From NCBI RefSeq assembly GCF_011058215.1, contig NZ_JAALFG010000001.1, positions 67,001 through 131,000 of the forward strand: 64,000 bases of DNA, given 5' to 3'. A program made the translations under genes and the position numbers. This DNA is from Devosia aurantiaca (lineage in GTDB: Bacteria; Pseudomonadota; Alphaproteobacteria; Rhizobiales; Devosiaceae). Numbering within the stretch: the stretch's first letter is position 1; each line of letters starts with the position of its first letter. Below the pieces are notes generated by a model that made no database searches, had not been told where the DNA came from, and saw only the letters and a list, made by a program, of their open reading frames with translations. Of this stretch, positions 17,483 to 27,204 are shown in pieces.

Positions 17483-17513
17483 GTATATACCTCCATCAAC
17501 AGAATATATATAC
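17483..17513 (-). promoter_or_regulatory. Probable vapBC operator/promoter
   Basis: Directly before the vapB start is a perfect GTATATAC palindrome (17483-17490). A second copy of TATATAC lies 23 bases further out (17507-17513), within an AT-rich ATATATATAC stretch that stands out in this GC-rich region. Two spaced copies on about the same face of the helix are usual for VapBC autoregulation. Confidence 0.6.
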
Positions 17514-17531
17514 ACCGGCAGGTTCGAGTCG

Positions 17532-18238
17532 TCAAAGCGCCAGCCTGCCGGCCGGCCCCACGCAGGCAGCCCTCTCCCCATATTGCTGAGCCCGGCCCGC
17601 GACGATGTCGGCGAGGCGCAACAATCCGGCATTGGGCGACGCCGGGCGGCGGACAAGGGGTTCGGCAGGGTGACGGCGAGGAGGCTGGCCGTGCGCCAAT
17701 CGAGGTTCTGCGGCTCTCGCCCGAACGCGCGATAGGAGCCCGCGACGACGCCGAACTGCCCTTCAGGCCCCCATTCGGCGATGTTAAGATAGATTTCCAT
17801 GATGCGCTTCTTGGGCATCACCAAGTCGATATAGAGCGCCAACGGCACTTCGAGCGCCTTGCGCACGGCGCTTTGGCCGTTCCACAAGAAGAGATTGCGC
17901 GCCACCTGCATGGTTATGGTGGAGGCGCCGCGCGTTTCCCGCCCGGCCAGGTAATTGTCGATCTCGACCCGCAGCGCCGTAAAATCGACGCCCCAGTGAC
18001 GGCAGAACTGGCCGTCTTCGGAGAGGATCACCGAGGCCTTGAGCCGGTCCGAAATCTCGTCGAGCGGCCGCCAGTCCCGATCCATCGGCTGGCCGGTCAC
18101 GAGGCGCGCCAGCATGGGGACGGAAATTGGCGGCACGACCAGGTAAACCGGCGTCAGCACCAGCGGAGTGGCCACCAGCACGGCAAGGATGCCGAGCGGA
18201 AGGCGCACGTGCCGGAGAAAGGATTTGCGTCGGGCCAT
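17532..18238 (-). CDS. mtgA: Monofunctional peptidoglycan transglycosylase (frameshifted)
   Basis: Inner-membrane glycosyltransferase (family GT51) that polymerises lipid II into glycan strands. A single N-terminal transmembrane helix (LPLGILAVLVATPLVLTPVYLVV) is followed by the catalytic core: SEDGQFCRHWGVDF with the catalytic glutamate, then RGASTITMQVARNLFLW and KKRIMEIYLNIAEWG. The frame breaks in the G4 run 17657-17660, where one more base restores a normal C-terminus (GLLRLADIVAGRAQQYG) and a stop at 17532. The corrected length is 235 residues. The true end thus falls just outside the vapB promoter. Confidence 0.9.
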
Positions 18239-18313
18239 GAGGCTTCAATAGCGACGGCTTGGGAAGAGGCCAAGGCCCTTGCCGCCCCCAAGCCAAACCG
18301 CTAGCACATCCTC

Positions 18314-19217
18314 ATGTATGACTTTTCCGCCGACAGCGCCGATTGTGCCCGTGCCGTTGAGGCGGGGCTTTCCGAATATCTGACCGGCGCGCGACTTTCG
18401 GGGCCGGGGCCCGTGGCGGAGCGGCTGGTGGCGGCCATGCGCCATGGCAGCCTCGAAGGCGGCAAGCGCCTCCGTCCGCTTCTCGTGCGCCAGACAGCGG
18501 CGATCTTTTTCCTTGCCCAAGGACCAAACCCTGCGCGCCGGTCTCGCCATCGAAATGGTGCATTGCTATTCGCTGATCCACGACGATCTCCCCGCCATGG
18601 ACGACGACGATCTGCGCCGCGGCCGGCCGACCGTGCACAAGGCCTATGACGACGCGACCGCCATCCTCGCCGGCGATGCCCTCCTCACCCAAGCTTTCGC
18701 CGTCCTCGCCGATCCGGCCTGCCATCCCGATGCCGAAACCCGCATCCGCCTTGTCGGCGAGCTAGCTGCCGGCAGCGGCACCGGCGGGATGGTCGGCGGG
18801 CAGATGCGCGATATCGAGGGCGAACAGGGCGGATTTTCCGAAACCGACATCGCCACCATGCAGGCCATGAAGACCGGCGCCCTGATCCGCGCCGCCGTCC
18901 GCATGGGTGCCATACTCGGCGGCGCCGATGCGCGGGCTTTGTCGGCGTTGACCGCCTATGCAGAAGCTGCTGGTCGCGCTTTCCAGCTCGCCGATGACAT
19001 CCTCGACGTCACCGCCACGCCCGAAGCCATGGGCAAGGCCACCGGCAAGGATCAGGAGGCCGGCAAGCAGACCGTCGTCAGCCGCGTCGGCGTCGATGGC
19101 GCCCGCAAAATGCTCGACGGCATCGTCAACGAGGCGCTTTTGGCGCTGCGAACCTTTGGGCCCAAGGCCGATGGCCTGCGCGCCACGGCGCGCTACTTCG
19201 CGGCGCGTCAGAAATGA
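18314..19217 (+). CDS. ispA: Polyprenyl (farnesyl/geranylgeranyl) diphosphate synthase (frameshifted)
   Basis: Short-chain trans-prenyltransferase condensing dimethylallyl and isopentenyl diphosphates to farnesyl or geranylgeranyl diphosphate. The first aspartate-rich motif is DDLPAMDDDD, the second is LADDILDV, and the substrate-binding GGKRLRP lies at the N-terminal part. The frame breaks at the T5 run 18506-18510: one T fewer joins the N-terminal LLVRQTAAIF to SLPKDQTLRAGLAIEM. The corrected length is 300 residues, as usual. Product chain length cannot be decided safely. It overlaps the MOSC gene by four bases (ATGA). Confidence 0.9.
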
Positions 19218-19852
19218 GTGTGGGCACGCTCGTCGCCGTCTCCGTCGGCCAACCGCGCCCCATCCCCGGCATGCGCGCTAAGACCGGTATCTACAAGGAG
19301 CCCGTCCAGGGCCCTGTCGAGATCAAGACGCTGGGCATTGCCGAAGACGCCGTGCTCGATACCCGCCACCATGGCGGCCGCGACCAGGCGATCTACGTCT
19401 ACTTCCAGGACGATTACGACTGGTGGACGGGCGAGCTCGGCTACGCGCCAGAGCCAGGCCTCTTCGGCGAAAACCTCACGATAGCAGGCACCACCAGCGC
19501 CGAGACCGCCATTGGCGACCGCTTCGCCATCGGCGACACGCTGCTCGAAGTCACCTATTACCGACAGCCTTGCGTTACCTTTTCGGCCAAGATGGGTGAC
19601 CCGCGCTGGCTCAAGCGCTTCCAGCGTGCCAACCGCCCCGGCGCCTATTGCAGGGTGCTGGCCGAAGGCACTGTCACCGCTGGCATGGACGTGCGCATCA
19701 CGCCCTATGCCGGTGAGCGCGTCACTGTCAGCGAGCTTATGGCGCTAGACGGCAAGGACATTCCCCTCGACTTCATCCGCCGCGCGGTAACCACGCCGAT
19801 CCGCGAGAAAACCCGCTTCAAATACGAGACGCGGCTGGCAAGCCTGTTCTGA
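19214..19852 (+). CDS. MOSC-domain protein (YiiM-like)
   Basis: 212-residue MOSC domain, the fold that binds sulfur or the molybdenum cofactor. The pattern resembles the YiiM group: the HHGGRDQAIYVY segment near residue 52, FGENLTIAGT near 88, and the conserved cysteine in YRQPCVTFSAKMGDPRW, which is the expected sulfur or cofactor ligand. A C-terminal alpha-helical extension with FIRRAVTTPI matches the second YiiM subdomain. Members reduce N-hydroxylated compounds. It overlaps the ispA stop and is followed after ten bases by the YbaK-like gene, suggesting one transcript. Confidence 0.88.
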   Translation: MSVGTLVAVSVGQPRPIPGMRAKTGIYKEPVQGPVEIKTLGIAEDAVLDTRHHGGRDQAIYVYFQDDYDWWTGELGYAPEPGLFGENLTIAGTTSAETAIGDRFAIGDTLLEVTYYRQPCVTFSAKMGDPRWLKRFQRANRPGAYCRVLAEGTVTAGMDVRITPYAGERVTVSELMALDGKDIPLDFIRRAVTTPIREKTRFKYETRLASLF

Positions 19853-19862
19853 AAGGACGTCC

Positions 19863-20332
19863 ATGAGCCTCCAGTCCGTCCGCGACGACCTTGCGGCCCG
19901 CGCTCCCGACCTCGACGTCATCGTCACCGATGCCTCGACCGCCACGGTGCAATTGGCAGCAGACGTGCATGGCGTCGCGCCCGGCCAGATCGCCAAGACG
20001 CTCTGCATCCGCGCGTCCGCGACGAGGAAGTGCTGCTGGTGACCCGCGGCGATGCGCGGCTCGACAATGGCAAGTCCAAAACGGCTTTCGGCGGCCGCCC
20101 CCGCATGCTGGGCGCCGAAGACGTGTTGCGGCTCACCAGCCACCAGGTCGGCGGCGTCTGCCCCTTCGGCCTGCCCTCGCCGCTGCCGATCTATCTCGAC
20201 GTCTCGCTCAAGATCTATGACCTCGTCATTCCCGCCGGCGGCGACACCCACGCCTCGGTCAAGCTGACGGTCGAGAGGCTGGCGGAACTCTGCGGCAATC
20301 GCTGGGTCGATGCGTGCCAGCTCCCCGAGTGA
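19863..20332 (+). CDS. YbaK/EbsC-like aminoacyl-tRNA deacylase (frameshifted)
   Basis: About 156-residue editing-domain protein that hydrolyses mischarged tRNA in trans. The N-terminal stretch from ATG 19863 includes TATVQLAADVHGVAPGQIAKTL, in which the conserved Lys of the active site is visible; the second part contains GGVCPFGLP and the VKLT motif. The frame is broken near 20011-20016: one missing base, probably a G in GCG(G)TCC, joins IAKTLCIR to RDEEVLLVTRG. With it the product has the usual length. The stop overlaps the GTG start of the methyltransferase by four bases (GTGA). Confidence 0.87.
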
Positions 20333-20952
20333 GCCTGTCGCCGCAACAATTTATTCGCGAGCGGTTGGTGCTGGCGCCCCTGCCCTTTCGCCCCGACATT
20401 TCGCTTTACCGCCCAGCGCCCAAGAGTGGGCTGATCGGCTGGCTGGCTGCGCAGGGCCGCGCCGACGAACCGCCTTATTGGGCCTATGCCTGGGCTGGCG
20501 GCGCAGTGCTCGCCCTTCATCTGGTGAATTACCCTGAGCTCGTCGCCAACAGAACCGTCCTTGATTTCGGCGCGGGCGGCGGACTAGTCGCCATCGCCGC
20601 AGCCAAAGCCGGCGCGACGGTCACCGCCTTCGAGCCCGACCCAATCGGACGCGCCGCGATCGCGCTCAACGCCGAAGCGAACGGCGTCAGCCTTGCTATA
20701 AGCGACGCAATCGTGGAGGCCGAAGTCGTGCTCGCCGGAGACGTCTTCTACGACGCAGAGGTCGCAGCGGCGACGCTACCAACCCTGACCCGTCTGGCCG
20801 CACAAGGCAGACGCATTCTCGTCGGAGACCCTTTCCGGCGCGACCTGCCCTTGGACCAACTCGAGCTCATCGCTGAATATCGCGTCCCCGATTTCGGCAG
20901 CGATGCCCCTGTCCGCTCTGGCGTTTTCGCACCGAAGCTCCCCAAACCTTGA
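20329..20952 (+). CDS. SAM-dependent protein methyltransferase (ETFB-lysine methyltransferase-like)
   Basis: 207-residue class I methyltransferase resembling the ETFB-lysine/PrmA-like group. Motif I is VLDFGAGGGLVAIAAAK, followed by the acidic end of strand 2 at TAFEPDP, and the VVLAGDVFYD motif that replaces the usual NPPY in protein-lysine methyltransferases of this group. PYWAYAWAGG near residue 50 is also family-typical. I choose GTG 20329 because it overlaps the preceding stop as GTGA; an in-frame GTG at 20314 would add five residues. By family the target would be the electron transfer flavoprotein beta subunit; this is an inference. Confidence 0.85.
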   Translation: MSLSPQQFIRERLVLAPLPFRPDISLYRPAPKSGLIGWLAAQGRADEPPYWAYAWAGGAVLALHLVNYPELVANRTVLDFGAGGGLVAIAAAKAGATVTAFEPDPIGRAAIALNAEANGVSLAISDAIVEAEVVLAGDVFYDAEVAAATLPTLTRLAAQGRRILVGDPFRRDLPLDQLELIAEYRVPDFGSDAPVRSGVFAPKLPKP

Positions 20953-21048
20953 GTTGCGTCCGCGCTCGGCCTAGATAGAGAATTGCGAGGACGACCTCCC
21001 CGGTTCGGGATCTTTTGCGCGGGACGGCCCGGCTTTCGGGAGTTTCTC

Positions 21049-21477
21049 ATGCGCACAACCGCAGATCGTATTCGCCACGCCATCAGCTTTGAAATCTTGG
21101 GCGTTCTGATCGCCACCCCTTTGGCCGCTTTTGCCTTCGGTCTCCACACCGGCGACTCGGCCGTCATCGTCATCGGCAGCGCCACCGTTGCCATGGCCTG
21201 GAACTACGTCTTCAACCTCCTGTTCGACCGCGCCATGGTCCGGTTCGCCGGCACGACGCTGAAGACGCCGACGCTGCGCATCGCCCACGCCGTGCTGTTC
21301 GAGATTGGGCTTCTGATCATGCTGATGCCGCTGATCGCGCTCTATCTGGGTATCTCGCTGTGGCAGGCGCTGCTGCTCGATCTGGGCTTTGCGCTTTTCT
21401 ACATGCTCTATGCGCTGGTCTTTAACTGGGGCTACGACCGCATTTTTCCGCTGCCGGAGTGGCACCAAAAAGCCTGA
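21049..21477 (+). CDS. PACE-family efflux transporter
   Basis: 142-residue inner-membrane protein with four predicted helices in two tandem bacterial transmembrane pairs, as in AceI of Acinetobacter. Each half holds the family pattern: RIRHAISFEILGVLIATP and AMAWNYVFNLLFDR in the first, RIAHAVLFEIGLLI and YALVFNWGYDR in the second, with the membrane-embedded glutamates in SFE and LFE. PACE proteins export chlorhexidine, short diamines and related cations with protons; the natural substrate here is unknown. The start ATG 21049 follows GGGAG. Confidence 0.9.
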   Translation: MRTTADRIRHAISFEILGVLIATPLAAFAFGLHTGDSAVIVIGSATVAMAWNYVFNLLFDRAMVRFAGTTLKTPTLRIAHAVLFEIGLLIMLMPLIALYLGISLWQALLLDLGFALFYMLYALVFNWGYDRIFPLPEWHQKA

Positions 21478-21516
21478 TTGGGTTGCAACTCTGCGCAGAC
21501 CCAAAAAGGAGAGACC

Positions 21517-21810
21517 ATGCTCAAGCCTATCGCCATTCTCGCCATCAGCCTTGCCGCACTCGGCAGTGCGCAGGCCGCCTCCGAAGACGCCTGGGCAGAG
21601 TTCGCCGCTGAAGTGGAAACGGCCTGCCTCACGGCAACGGCCGAGGCCTTGCCCGGCGCGACGGCTACCGTCGATCCCTTCGGCAGCGAGAGCTATGGCC
21701 TTGCCATCGTCTCCACCGACACGACCAGCATCGTCTGCGTCTTCGATAAAGAGAGCAAGGCCGTCGAGATCGGCGGCGAATTGCCGGTCATGGTGATGGC
21801 GACCGAGTAG
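21517..21810 (+). CDS. Small exported hypothetical protein
   Basis: 97-residue protein with a clear Sec signal peptide, [19 protein letters not shown], cleaved after AQA. The mature part of about 78 residues has two cysteines (in TACLT and IVCVF) that may form a disulfide in the periplasm. The start ATG 21517 has AAAAGGAGAG upstream. It follows the PACE gene by 39 bases and could be co-transcribed. I recognise no domain. Its stop codon lies one base from the stop of the small gene on the opposite strand. Confidence 0.78.
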   Translation: MLKPIAILAISLAALGSAQAASEDAWAEFAAEVETACLTATAEALPGATATVDPFGSESYGLAIVSTDTTSIVCVFDKESKAVEIGGELPVMVMATE

Positions 21811-21811
21811 C

Positions 21812-21898
21812 CTAGATCTGGCCCATAAGCTTGAGCCCGCCAAGCACCAGGATCAGCATGGCGAGCCAGAACAGGCGCCGACCATTGCGTCCATTCAT
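21812..21898 (-). CDS. 28-residue membrane microprotein coupled to ispG
   Basis: A very short gene whose ATG at 21898 overlaps the ispG stop codon (ATGA), so it should be translated by coupling. The peptide begins [10 protein letters not shown], a positively charged stretch, continues with a single hydrophobic helix ([16 protein letters not shown]) and ends GQI. The positive-inside rule suggests a cytoplasmic N-terminus. The stop is TAG at 21814-21812, only one base from the convergent exported-protein gene. I do not know a family; the design (basic N-terminus, one helix, 4-base overlap) argues that it is real. Confidence 0.6.
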   Translation of the reverse strand: MNGRNGRRLFWLAMLILVLGGLKLMGQI

Positions 21899-23135
21899 TC
21901 GGCGGCGGTCTTTTGGCCGTTGCCGAATTTCTGTTCGATATAGTTGGCGACCAAGACCTTGAACTGGTCGGCAACATCGGCACCGCGCAGCGTTGCGACC
22001 TTCTGGCCATCGACGAAAACCGGTGCGGCCGGCGTTTCGCCAGTGCCCGGCAGCGAAATGCCGATATTGGCGTGCTTCGACTCCCCGGCCCGTTGACGAT
22101 GCAGCCCATCACCGCCACCGACAGTGCCTCGACGCCCGGATAACGTTCCTTCCACTCCGGCATCGAGGAGGTCAGGTGATCCTGGATTTCCTTGGCTAGG
22201 GTCTGGAACGTGGTCGAGGTCGTCCGGCCACAACCCGGGCACGCCGCGACGACGGGCAAGAACTGGCGGAAGCCCATGGTCTGCAGCAATTCCTGCGCCA
22301 CCTTGACCTCGGTGGTGCGATCGCCACCCGGTTCGGGCGTCAGCGAAATGCGGATCGTGTCACCGATCCCCTGCTGCAAAAGAATGCCGAGTGCCGCCGA
22401 GGACGCCACAATGCCCTTCGAGCCCATGCCGGCTTCGGTAAGCCCCAGATGGAGCGCATAATCGCAGCGCGCGGCGAGGTCCTGGTATACGGCAATGAGG
22501 TGCTGGACATCCGACACCTTGGTCGAAAGGAGGATCTGGTCGCGCCGCATGCCCAGCTCCTCAGCCCGCGCCGCCGACAACAGCGCCGACTGGATGATCG
22601 CCTCGCGCTGCACTGCAGACGCCGAAATCGGCGCTGCCGAAACGGCATTCTCGTCCATCAGCCGCGTCAGCAGCTCTTCATCGAGCGAGCCCCAGTTGAC
22701 GCCGATGCGCACCGGCTTGTTGTAGCGGTTGGCGATCTCGATCAGCGTCGCAAACTGGGTGTCGCGCTTGGCCTTGAAGCCCACATTGCCCGGATTGATG
22801 CGGTACTTGGCCAAGGCCTCCGCGCAAGCCGGGTGGTCGGTAAGCAGCTTGTGGCCGATATAATGGAAGTCGCCGACCAGCGGCACGTCATAGCCCATGA
22901 AGGCCAGGCGATCGCGGATGATGGGCACCGCCTTGGCGCTCTCGTCGCGATCGACCGTGATGCGAACGATCTCGGAGCCGGCACGCGCCAGCTGCATCAC
23001 CTGCTTCACCGTCGCATCGATATCGGCCGTGTCGGTATTGGTCATCGACTGGACGACGACCGGGGCACCGCCACCGACCATGACCCCACCGACATTAACA
23101 CCCACCGACTGCCTGCGCGGCGCTGGACCGGCCAT
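21895..23135 (-). CDS. ispG: 4-hydroxy-3-methylbut-2-enyl diphosphate synthase (frameshifted)
   Basis: Iron-sulfur enzyme of the MEP isoprenoid pathway, reducing methylerythritol cyclodiphosphate to HMBPP. Typical segments are [11 protein letters not shown] near the N-terminus, the GDFHYIGH block and, late in the protein, the [4Fe-4S] ligands in CPGCGR and [11 protein letters not shown]. The frame is lost at the G4 run (C4 on the plus strand, 22083-22086): one more base restores [17 protein letters not shown] and an end at 21895. The corrected product has 413 residues. Since the MEP pathway is normally essential here and ispA is in the same window, a sequence error is much more likely than loss. 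Confidence 0.93.
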
Positions 23136-23249
23136 TTGATCACCTCGTAACTGGCGCCAGAGATAAGCCGCCGAGCCTATTTGCGCAATGTTACGCTTGC
23201 GTGATGATCGAGGTCTTGAACCTTATCGGAGATGGGCCATTTAAGGCTC

Positions 23250-23606
23250 ATGAAAAACCCATTCTCGCCTTTGGCCCTGCTCGGTCGCTTCACCATCGGC
23301 CGGTTCTTTATCTTCCGCAAGGAATTGATGATCCTGTGGAAGGCGTTTCGCCACGCGGAGACGCCTTTCTATCTGAAGGCTGCCATGTTGCTCGTGCCGC
23401 TTTATCTGGTGAGCCCGATCGACATCATCCCCGATTTCATTCCGTTCCTCGGAATCATGGACGATTTTGTCGTCGTGCCGCTGCTGATGAGCTGGATCGT
23501 CTCGCGCCTGCCGCTCGACGTCACCGCCCAGCGCGCCTACGCCCACGCCCCCGGCAATCGCCGCGGTTACGGCCAGACCATCGACGGCCAGGCCCGCCGC
23601 CGCTAA
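23250..23606 (+). CDS. DUF1232 (YkvA-like) membrane protein
   Basis: 118-residue protein of the DUF1232 / YkvA family. The signature YLVSPIDIIPDFIPFLGIMDD is a hydrophobic hairpin typical of the family, preceded by another hydrophobic stretch (YLKAAMLLVPLY). The C-terminus is basic. The start is ATG 23250 or the in-frame ATG 23232; a GGAG is too close to the latter. The function of the family is unknown. It is divergent from ispG and followed by a strong terminator shared with the end of pyc. Confidence 0.85.
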   Translation: MKNPFSPLALLGRFTIGRFFIFRKELMILWKAFRHAETPFYLKAAMLLVPLYLVSPIDIIPDFIPFLGIMDDFVVVPLLMSWIVSRLPLDVTAQRAYAHAPGNRRGYGQTIDGQARRR

Positions 23607-23626
23607 CGGCGAGGCAGATGAATGAG

Positions 23627-23656
23627 AAGGCCCGGGATCGCTCCCGGGCCTTTTGC
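23627..23656 (+). terminator. Rho-independent terminator
   Basis: AAGGCCCGGGATCGCTCCCGGGCC: a stem of about 9 bases followed by TTTTGCTTT, 20 bases after the DUF1232 stop. An almost identical hairpin ends livK at 30.2 kb. Confidence 0.88.
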
Positions 23657-23657
23657 T

Positions 23658-26600
23658 TTAGTCCAGCCGCACCAGCAGGTCCTTGGCATCGATCTGGTCA
23701 CCTGGCTTGATGAGGAGCTCGGCCACCGTGCCATCCACTTCGGCGTGGATCGCCGTTTCCATCTTCATGGCTTCGATGGAACAGAGGACGTCGCCGGCTG
23801 AAACCTTCTGGCCTTCCTTGACGGCAAGAGTGGAGATGACGCCCGGCATCGGCGCGCCGACTTGCTTGGGGTCGCCAGCGGTCGCCTTGGCGCGAACCTT
23901 GACCTCGCCGGCCTTTAAACGATCCGGCACCGTTATGGTACGCGGCTGGCCGTTGAGGTCGAAGAAAACGCGGACCTCGCCCTTCTCATTGGTTTCGGCA
24001 CGGCCCTGATAGGGTCACGACCAGCGTCTTGCCGCGCTCGATATCGACCAAAAGCTCGTCGCCCTCGCTGAGCCCATAGAAATAGACCGGAGTCGGCAGC
24101 ACTTCGGTCGGCCCATAACGATCCTGGGTCTTTTCGAAGTCAGTATAGACCTTGGGATACATGAGGTAGGAGGCAAGCCGCAGATCGTCCACCGGCATGC
24201 CGACCTCTTCGGAGACCTTCTTGCGCTCGGCTTCAAGATCGATCGGCTCGAGATAGGAGCCTGGCCTTTCGCTCATCGGCGTCCGGCCCTTGAGCACCTT
24301 CTTCTGCAGCTTTTCCGGGAAGCCACCCGGCGGCTGCCCGAGATCGCCAGCAAAGAAGCCAACCACCGAGTCCGGGAAGGCAATGTCCTTGTCTGGGCTT
24401 TCGACATCGGTGCGCGAAATGCCGGCCGAGACCATGGCCAGCGCCATGTCGCCGACCACCTTGGACGATGGCGTCACCTTGACGATGTCACCGAACATCT
24501 GGTTGACGTCGGCATAAGTCTGCGCGACCTCGTGCCAGCGCGTTTCCAGCCCCAGCGAACGCGCCTGTTCCTTAAGATTTGTGAACTGTCCGCCCGGCAT
24601 TTCGTGGAGGTAAACCTCCGAAGCGCCGCCTTTGAGATTGCTCTCGAAAGCCGCATACTGGTTGCGCACCGCTTCCCAGTAAAACGAAATCTGCCTTATC
24701 GCCTTGGGATCAAGCTCCGGATCGCGCGCATCGCCTTCAAGCGCTGCAACCAGCGAACCCAGCGTCGGCTGCGACGTCGTCGAGCTCAGGGCGTCCATCG
24801 CCGCATCGACGGCGTCCACCCCGGCCTCCACCGCCGCCAGCACCGTCGCCGCCGAAGCGCCGGACGTATCGTGCGTATGAAGGTGGATCGGCAGGTCAAT
24901 CTCCTCCTTCAACACCGAGACCAGCTTCTTGGCCGCGGCGGGCTTCAAGAGCCCCGCCATGTCCTTGATGCCCAGCACATGCACGCCGGCCGCCTCGAGC
25001 TCCTTGGCAAGACCCACATAATATTTGAGGTCATACTTGCTGCGATCGGGATCGAAGAGGTCGCCGGTATAGCAGATCGCTCCTTCCGCGACCTTTCCCT
25101 CGGCCGCGACCGCATCAATCGAGACGCGCATATTTTCGACCCAATTGAGGCAGTCGAAGATGCGGAAGATATCGACGCCGCCGCGCGCCGCCTGCTTGAC
25201 GAAGAACTGCACCACATTGTCGGGGTAGTTGGTGTAGCCGACGCCATTGGAGCCGCGCAGCAGCATCTGCGTCAAAATGTTCGGCGCGCCCTCCCGCACC
25301 CTGGCGAGACGCTCCCACGGGTCCTCGTTGAGGAAGCGCATGGACACGTCGAACGTCGCGCCGCCCCAGCATTCGAGGCTGAAAAGGTTGGGCAGCCCAC
25401 GCGAATAGCTTTCGGCAATGCGGGTGATGTCGAACGAGCGCATGCGCGTCGCCAGCAGCGACTGGTGCGCATCCCGCATCGTCGTGTCGGTGAAAAGCAC
25501 GCGCTTTTGCCGCTTCATCCAGTGGGCGAGGCCCATGGGCCCTTCGCGGTCGAGGATTTGGCGCGACCCTTCGATGACGATCAACGGCTCGAACTGCGGC
25601 ACGATCGGCGCCGCGGCATCCGCCGGCGGACGAGGACGATCGCGCACTTCGGGATGACCGTTGACGGTCACGTCGGCGATATAGCTCAGAAGCTTGGTCG
25701 CCCGGTCCTTACGCGGCTTGAAGTTGAAGAGATCCGGCGTCGTGTCGATGAAGCGCGTCGTGTAGCGGTTCTCGAGAAAATCCGGATGCGTGATGATGTT
25801 TTCAAGAAACGCCAGGTTGGTCGCGACACCCCGGATGCGGAACTCGCGCAAGGCGCGATGCATGCGGGTGATGGCCTCGTCTGCCGTCGGCGCCCAGCAG
25901 GTAAGCTTTTCGAGGAGCGGATCGTAGTAGCGCGTGATGATGGCGCCCGCATAGGCGGTGCCGCCATCGAGACGCACGCCGAAGCCGGTCGCGGCGCGAT
26001 AGGCGGTGATGCGGCCATAGTCGGGTATGAAATTCTGTTCCGGGTCTTCCGTGGTGACGCGGCACTGGATGGCATTGCCGTTGAGGCGGATGCTCTCCTG
26101 CAGCGGCACGCCGGACTCCGGCGTCCCGATCACCGCGCCATCCAGCAGATGAATCTGCGCCTTGACGATGTCGATGCCCGTGACCTCTTCGGTGACCGTA
26201 TGCTCGACCTGGATGCGCGGATTCACTTCGATGAAGTAGAACTTGTCGGTATCGGCATCCATCAGGAATTCGACGGTGCCGGCACCGCGATAGTTCGCGG
26301 CATTGCCCAGCCGCACCGCCGCGTCAGTCAGTTCCTTGCGCACGGCATCCGACAGATATGGCGCCGGCGCGCGTTCCACGACCTTCTGGTTGCGCCGCTG
26401 CACCGAGCAATCGCGCTCGAAGAGATGGACGAGATTGCCGTGGTCGTCGCCTATCAGCTGCACCTCGACGTGCCGCGCCCGCTCGATCAGCTTTTCGAGA
26501 TACATCTCGTCCTTGCCCGAACGCCGCCTTGGCCTCGCGCTTGCCTTCCGAGACTTCGTTGACGAGATGGGCTTCGTCCATGATCCGGCGCATGCCGCGG

Positions 26601-27100
26601 CCACCGCCGCCCCAGCTGGCCTTGAGCATCAGCGGATAGCCGATCTCGGCAGCCATGGCCTTGACCGCGTCCATGTCGTCGGGCAGCGCGTCCGTCGCCG
26701 GCACGACCGGAACGTTGGACTTGATCGCCATGTTGCGCGCGGCAACCTTATTGCCCAGGTCGCGCATGGTCTGCGCCCGCGGCCCAATAAAGGTAATGCC
26801 AGCCGCCTCGCACGCATCCACGAATTCTGGTGACTCCGATAGAAGCCCGTAGCCCGGATGGATGGCATCGGCGCCGGAGAGGCGCGCGATGCGGATATAT
26901 TCGTCGATCTGCAGATACGCCTCGACCGGCCCGAGCCCCTTGCCGATCAGATAGGCCTCGTCGGCCTTGAAGCGATGCAGTGCGAGCTTGTCTTCTTCGG
27001 CATAGGCCGCGACGGTTTTCAGCCCCAGCTCATTGGCCGCGCGAAATACGCGAATGGCGATCTCGCTGCGATTGGCGACGAGGATTTTCTTGATTGGCAT
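23658..27100 (-). CDS. pyc: Pyruvate carboxylase (two frameshifts)
   Basis: Biotin enzyme carboxylating pyruvate to oxaloacetate for anaplerosis. Order of domains: biotin carboxylase (KILVANRSEIAIRVFRA at the start, GGGGRGMRR in the ATP grasp), carboxyltransferase (TDTTMRDAHQS, ECWGGATFD, HLHTHDTSG), allosteric linker, and C-terminal biotinyl carrier with EAMKMETAI, where the Lys is biotinylated. The frame shifts at 26516-26518 (one extra base in a C3 run, in the biotin carboxylase domain after REAKAAFG) and near 24009-24016 (one extra base, just before the carrier domain). The corrected length is 1146 residues, as expected for the four-domain enzyme. Confidence 0.94.
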
Positions 27101-27129
27101 CGATTTAAATTCCGAGCAGGAGGGGCTTG

Positions 27130-27148
27130 GGACCCGTTGCGCGGGTCC
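27130..27148. other. Hairpin between pyc and the rhodanese-like gene
   Basis: GGACCCGTTGCGCGGGTCC forms a perfect 7-base stem with a 5-base loop; a second possible stem GACGGCA/TGCCGTC follows at about 27172-27195. Neither is followed by a T-run on the minus strand, so I regard them as mRNA structure and not as a clear terminator. Confidence 0.4.
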
Positions 27149-27204
27149 GGCTCAGCAAATGCGACGGAATGGACGGCAACCCGTCCGTGCCGTCAGAACA
27201 AAAC

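Noticed and set aside
18444..19217. Separate short prenyltransferase start at 18444
   Set aside because: The first 20 residues of that frame are out-of-frame coding of the true ispA N-terminus, which starts at 18314; a one-base correction joins them.
21693..21894. Extension of the ispG frame beyond 21895
   Set aside because: It results from the missing base at 22083-22086; the real C-terminus is in the other frame.
24532..26562. A 676-codon plus-strand open frame opposite pyc
   Set aside because: Antisense shadow of pyruvate carboxylase, with composition unlike a protein and no recognisable motif.
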